Shown in pieces: positions 6,034 to 9,214 of a DNA stretch of 9,214 bases. Below the pieces are notes generated by a model, which saw nothing but the letters and a program-made list of their open reading frames with translations, did no database searches and was not told the DNA's origin. Within the stretch, counting starts at the first letter, position 1. Every line of letters begins with the position of its first letter. The position numbers were made by a program, and so were the translations under genes. Source of the stretch: Sphingomonadales bacterium. GTDB lineage: Bacteria > Pseudomonadota > Alphaproteobacteria > Sphingomonadales > Sphingomonadaceae. The stretch spans positions 1 to 9,214 of the forward strand of contig JAIYAA010000162.1 in NCBI GenBank assembly GCA_027489295.1. The letters run 5' to 3'.

Positions 6034-7077
6034 ATGACCGACCTTTCCGCCTTGCAGGATCCCCGCTGGACCGCCTTCGCCGCGCGCGATCGGGCGCAGG
6101 ACGGGCGCTTCGTTGTCGCGGTGACGACCACCGGCATCTACTGCAAGCCCAGCTGCCCGGCGCGGCGGCCGCGGCCCGAGCATGTCCGCTTCTTCGAGGA
6201 CGGCGCCCAGGCTGCCGCCGCCGGCTTCCGAGCCTGCCTGCGCTGCAGGCCCGACGAGGCGGCGCGCGTTGCGACGGCGGTGGCCCGCGCCACGGCGCTG
6301 CTCGATGCGGCGGAGGAGCCGATCGGGCTGGAGCCGCTGGCGGCGGCGGTCGGCTATGCGCCGCATCATTTCAACCGCCTGTTCAAGCGCGCGACCGGCG
6401 TGACGCCGGCGGCCTATGCCCGCGGCCTGCGCGCCCGCCGGGCGGCGGCGGCGCTGGAGGAGGAGGCGAGCGTCACCCAGGCGATCTACGCGGCGGGCTA
6501 TTCGGGCCCCAGCCGCTTCTATGCCGAGGCGGGCGCGCGGCTGGGCATGGTGCCGAGCGCGTGGCGGGCAGGCGGGGCGGGGGTGACGATCCGGTGGGCG
6601 ATCGCCGCCACCAGCCTCGGCCCGCTGCTGATCGCCGCTACCACCAAGGGCCTGTGCCGGATCGCCTTCGACGAGGAGGCGGACATGCTCGCGCGGCGAT
6701 TCCCGGCCGCGACAGTGCTGCCCGGCGATGCCGATTTCGCGGCGCTCGCGGCGGCGGTGGTGGCGCTGGTCGAGGATCCGAACCGCCAGCGCGACCTGCC
6801 GCTCGACGTGCAGGGCACGGCCTTCCAGGAAGCGGTGTGGCAGGCGCTGCGGACGATCCCGCCGGGCGAGACGCGCAGCTATGCCGAACTGGCGGCGCTG
6901 GCGGGAACGCCGGCGGCGGTGCGCGCGGCGGGTACGGCGTGCGGCGCCAACCCAGTCGCGCTCGTCATCCCCTGCCACCGTGCCCAGCGCGGCGACGGCA
7001 GCATGGGCGGCTATGCCTATGGGCTGGAGCGCAAGCGGGCGCTGCGGGCGCGCGAAGGCGTGCGCGAGCGGAAGTAG
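6034..7077 (+). CDS. ada: Ada: bifunctional DNA methylphosphotriester/O6-methylguanine methyltransferase and activator
   Basis: This encodes 347 residues, close to the 354 of E. coli Ada. Residues 6-75 are the zinc-binding N-terminal domain with Cys37, Cys41, Cys68 and Cys71 (TTGIYCKPSCPAR and FRACLRCRPDEA). Cys37 should accept methyl groups from phosphotriesters. Residues 80-180 form the AraC-type DNA-binding part with two helix-turn-helix units (LAAAVGYAPHHFNRLFKRATG and AIYAAGYSGPSRFYAEAG). Residues 185-345 are the MGMT domain, with the acceptor Cys314 in IPCHR and the helix GTAFQEAVWQAL. Self-methylation repairs alkylated DNA and turns the protein into an activator of repair genes. ATG 6034 matches the usual N-terminus. 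An in-frame ATG at 5998 would add 12 residues and has no better ribosome site. No alkB or alkA is adjacent. The gene diverges from the sugar operon and ends one base from a convergent gene. Confidence 0.95.
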   Translation: MTDLSALQDPRWTAFAARDRAQDGRFVVAVTTTGIYCKPSCPARRPRPEHVRFFEDGAQAAAAGFRACLRCRPDEAARVATAVARATALLDAAEEPIGLEPLAAAVGYAPHHFNRLFKRATGVTPAAYARGLRARRAAAALEEEASVTQAIYAAGYSGPSRFYAEAGARLGMVPSAWRAGGAGVTIRWAIAATSLGPLLIAATTKGLCRIAFDEEADMLARRFPAATVLPGDADFAALAAAVVALVEDPNRQRDLPLDVQGTAFQEAVWQALRTIPPGETRSYAELAALAGTPAAVRAAGTACGANPVALVIPCHRAQRGDGSMGGYAYGLERKRALRAREGVRERK

Positions 7078-7078
7078 C

Positions 7079-8602
7079 TTACTGCCCCGGGGCGGGCGCG
7101 CAGTGGTAGACCAGCTTCTCGTTATAGGCCGGCGGCAGGCTTGCCCGCATCAGCTGCTGCAGGCTGGCGAGGCTGGCGCGCTTGGCCTGATCGGCGGTGC
7201 ACTGGTTCACCGGCACCGGCGCCTTCACGTCGCGCACCTTCTGCATGTCGGCGGCGGAGAGGAAATAGCGCGTATCGCTGAGCGTCGCGGTTTCCGGATC
7301 GAACTCGCGCACCGTCACCGTCTGCTCGTCGGCGGGGACGAGCACGCGCTGCCAGCGGCGACCGGATTCGGCATATTGGGTGCCGCCGTCGATGCAGCCA
7401 TCGGGCCCGACATTCACTCGCACCGGCTCGCCCGGCGACACGGTGATCCGGCTGCGCTCGGGCTGCAGCGTGCAGAGCAGCGGGCCCTGCGCCGCGTCCG
7501 TCGGCAGCTTGGCCTCCGCGGTGTCGTTGCCCATGCCCGGCGCGGGGATGCTCGCCGCGTCGAAGCTCGGCCGCAGCACGAACAGCGCGACGGCGCCCAG
7601 CAGCAGCGCCCCGCCGCCGACGGCCGTCCACACGCCCGGGCGCTGCTTGTCGCGCGAGAGCAGCAGCCCCGCCGCGCCCAGCGCCAGCGCGCCGAACACC
7701 AGCAGCACCGCGGCGCCTGCCATATAGGTCTCGCGCGTCGATTCGTTATCGGCGCGCGCCTTGTCGATCGCGGTCTCGCGGGCGCGGGCGGCGGCAGATT
7801 CGGCCTGTGCCGTCCGGTTCGCCGCGTCGGCGCGGTCCTTCTCCTCGGTCGCCTTGTCGAGCGCCATGCGCTGCTCGACGCTGATGCACGGCGCCGCGAT
7901 CTGGACGAAGGGCTGCTTGGCCTGGGTGAGGAAGCCGGTCAGCTCGGTGTCCGAAATGGCGAAGGCGAAGGTCGCGTCGCCTTCCTCGCTGTTGGTGATC
8001 GCCGAGTTGACGCCGAGCACCCGCCCACAGGCATCGAGCAGCGGTCCGCCCGAATTGCCGCGCGCGATGTTGGCGGTGTGGAGCAGCACCGCGATGCCTT
8101 CCAGCGTCCGCGTGCCGGCAAAGCCGCCCTGCGAGCGCACCGGCGACTGCGGCGTGATGAAGTCCGCCGCCGAGCGCGCCGTGGCGATGTCGACATTGCC
8201 GGGATAGCCCAGCGCGATCAGCGTTTCGCCATCGGTCGCGGCGCCGCTGAACAGCGCGAGCGGGGTCAGCTTGGCGCCGGTGAACTCGATCAGCGCCAGA
8301 TCGCGCTTGGTGTCGATCGCGATCAGCTTGCCCTGGAAGGACTTGCTGCCTTCGGACGGCACCACGCCGATCACCACGTTGCCGGGATAGCGCGAGGCGA
8401 GCTCGACGACATGGGCGTTGGTGACGACGCGGTTGGGCGCGACCGCGAAGCCGCTGCCATGGCCGAAGCCGACCACCTCGTCGTCCGCCACCGCGATGGT
8501 GACGATCCGGACCACGCCGCGCCCCGCCGCCGAAATGTCGTCCGCGCGCGCGGGGGCCCCCCAGGCGAGCAGCATCGCCATCAGCACGATCATCTGCCGC
8601 AT
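7079..8602 (-). CDS. Membrane-anchored trypsin-like serine protease with C-terminal extracytoplasmic domain
   Basis: This encodes 507 residues. Residues 1-20 form a signal peptide (MRQMIVLMAMLLAWGAPARA, cut before DD). Residues 25-235 are a chymotrypsin-fold protease of the DegP/trypsin_2 type with a complete triad: His64 (VVTNAHVV), Asp101 (KRDLALIEF) and Ser184 (ARGNSGGPLLD). No PDZ domain follows. Residues 242-292 are a charged, Ala-rich helix, likely coiled coil. Two hydrophobic segments (about 294-315 and 325-343) are joined by a short polar turn. Residues 345-507 form a domain I do not recognise, with Cys377, Cys403, Cys468 and Cys501. Protease and C-terminal domain should both be periplasmic. 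I prefer ATG 8602 because it gives a compact signal peptide. An upstream ATG at 8689 overlaps the TPR gene stop as ATGA, but it adds 29 Arg-rich residues using codons unlike the rest (TTG, TTT, TCT, CCT, GCT). Substrate is unknown. Confidence 0.88.
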   Translation of the reverse strand: MRQMIVLMAMLLAWGAPARADDISAAGRGVVRIVTIAVADDEVVGFGHGSGFAVAPNRVVTNAHVVELASRYPGNVVIGVVPSEGSKSFQGKLIAIDTKRDLALIEFTGAKLTPLALFSGAATDGETLIALGYPGNVDIATARSAADFITPQSPVRSQGGFAGTRTLEGIAVLLHTANIARGNSGGPLLDACGRVLGVNSAITNSEEGDATFAFAISDTELTGFLTQAKQPFVQIAAPCISVEQRMALDKATEEKDRADAANRTAQAESAAARARETAIDKARADNESTRETYMAGAAVLLVFGALALGAAGLLLSRDKQRPGVWTAVGGGALLLGAVALFVLRPSFDAASIPAPGMGNDTAEAKLPTDAAQGPLLCTLQPERSRITVSPGEPVRVNVGPDGCIDGGTQYAESGRRWQRVLVPADEQTVTVREFDPETATLSDTRYFLSAADMQKVRDVKAPVPVNQCTADQAKRASLASLQQLMRASLPPAYNEKLVYHCAPAPGQ

Positions 8603-8631
8603 GCGCGGACCCACCCCGGTAGAAGCCATGG

Positions 8632-8658
8632 GCCGCGCTTTCGGCGAAAAGCGGCGGC
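8632..8658 (-). other. Stem-loop in the leader of the protease gene
   Basis: The inner stem pairs 8636-8641 (CGCTTT) with 8648-8653 (AAAGCG) around a 6-base loop. It extends by four more pairs (8632-8635 with 8655-8658) past one bulged G at 8654. It lies in the 83-base gap between the TPR stop and the preferred protease start. It could affect RNA processing or ribosome access, or be chance in GC-rich DNA. Confidence 0.35.
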
Positions 8659-8685
8659 GGTTCAAGCGCCGAGGATGCGATGCGG

Positions 8686-9214
8686 TCATGTCGCGCCGCG
8701 GGGTGGCGGCGTTGCGCGGCTGTTGTGCCCGTCGATGGTGTCGATCATCCGCGATGCCCGTTCGCCCATGCCCGATGCGTGGGGATCATAGGTGAGCACC
8801 AGCAGCATCTCGCGCGCTTCGGCCAGCTTGCGCTGCCCGATCAGCATCGCCGCCGTCTGCAGCCGCAAGGCGCGATCCTGCGGCGCGAGGGCGAAGGCGC
8901 GGAGCAACCCGTCGCGGGCCAGCGCCGGCGGCGGTTCGCGACGGTCGGCAAAGCTGCGATAGTAGAGCGCCAGCGGGCGGGGGTCGTCGGGATCGAGGCG
9001 GTTGGCCCGGCCGATCGCGCGGCGGATGTCCTGCCAGGTCTCGGCGCGCAGGTCGCCGGCTGCCTGGGCGCGTGCCATCAGCACCGTTGCCCGAAGATAC
9101 TGGGCCTCGAGCATCGCCGCATCGGCCGCCACCGCACGATCGGCCGCCGCCAGCGCTTCGCCCAGATCCCGCGCGGCATAGGCGGCCTGGGCAAGCATCA
9201 CCTGCACGGCCGGA
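8686..9214 (-). CDS. TPR (tetratricopeptide) repeat protein, C-terminal part
   Basis: The frame is open to the window edge and ends at TGA (8688-8686), leaving 175 visible residues. The N-terminal part is outside the window. The visible sequence is almost entirely helical, with TPR-like helix pairs. These are AAYAARDLGEALAAADRAVA, a longer unit ending IGRANRLDPDDP, then ARDGLLRAFALAPQD and LIGQRKLAEAREMLL. The tail (about the last 12 residues, NSRATPPPRGAT) is probably disordered. TPRs usually mediate protein-protein contact. The product cannot be named further, because any catalytic or signal sequence would be in the missing part. It lies upstream of the protease gene on the same strand, 83 bases away (or overlapping by ATGA if the longer protease start is used), so the two are likely cotranscribed and may work together. 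A GTG at 9207 in this frame is probably internal. Confidence 0.8.
   Translation of the reverse strand, partial: PAVQVMLAQAAYAARDLGEALAAADRAVAADAAMLEAQYLRATVLMARAQAAGDLRAETWQDIRRAIGRANRLDPDDPRPLALYYRSFADRREPPPALARDGLLRAFALAPQDRALRLQTAAMLIGQRKLAEAREMLLVLTYDPHASGMGERASRMIDTIDGHNSRATPPPRGAT

Noticed and set aside
8644..8663. GCGGCGGCGG triplet run as a repeat
   Set aside because: Short GC-rich runs of this kind occur throughout the window and are expected from composition.
6728..8791. A 687-codon plus-strand open frame opposite the protease gene
   Set aside because: Its Arg/Ala/Gly/His-rich translation has no domain. The minus strand carries a complete protease triad, signal peptide and membrane helices.

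Overview
The window is about 9.2 kb of GC-rich, densely coding DNA. The proteins look alphaproteobacterial, most likely from a sphingomonad (Sphingomonas or a close relative). This rests on my memory of related proteins, not on a search. The pointers are a short AtpC, a CpaF-type ATPase close by, an exported COG4798-type methyltransferase-like protein, an ExuT-like transporter paired with a GH43 enzyme, and strong G/C bias at third codon positions. There are no rRNA, tRNA, CRISPR, phage or IS signatures. No gap between genes exceeds 140 bp.

Layout from left to right. Bases 1-224 (+) are the 3' end of atpC (ATP synthase epsilon subunit), followed by a perfect 10-bp hairpin terminator. Bases 360-1913 (+) are cpaF, a Flp/Tad pilus-type secretion ATPase with no other pilus gene in view. 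Bases 1918-2106 (-) encode a 62-residue protein with two membrane segments, convergent with cpaF. Bases 2158-2967 (+) encode an exported methyltransferase-like protein. A GC-rich hairpin separates it from the next convergent operon.

Bases 3014-5895 (-) are a two-gene sugar operon: an ExuT-type MFS transporter and a cytoplasmic GH43 beta-xylosidase/arabinofuranosidase, joined by an ATGA overlap. A perfect GTTAACGTTAAC palindrome of the LacI-family operator type lies 30 bp upstream of the transporter start. The simplest reading is import of a xylan-derived oligosaccharide or uronate conjugate followed by hydrolysis inside the cell, under a sugar-responsive repressor.

Bases 6034-7077 (+) are ada, the alkylation-damage repair and regulatory protein, divergent from the sugar operon. 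It ends one base from the convergent gene at 7079-8602 (-), a membrane-anchored trypsin-like serine protease with an unusual layout. Upstream of the protease on the same strand is the 3' part of a TPR protein gene (8686-9214) that runs off the window.

Most of this is ordinary chromosomal housekeeping and accessory metabolism. The most noteworthy items are the protease architecture with its TPR neighbour, the transporter/xylosidase pair with its operator, the epsilon subunit lacking its C-terminal helices, and the isolated cpaF with its small membrane-protein neighbour. I saw no convincing wholly new system.
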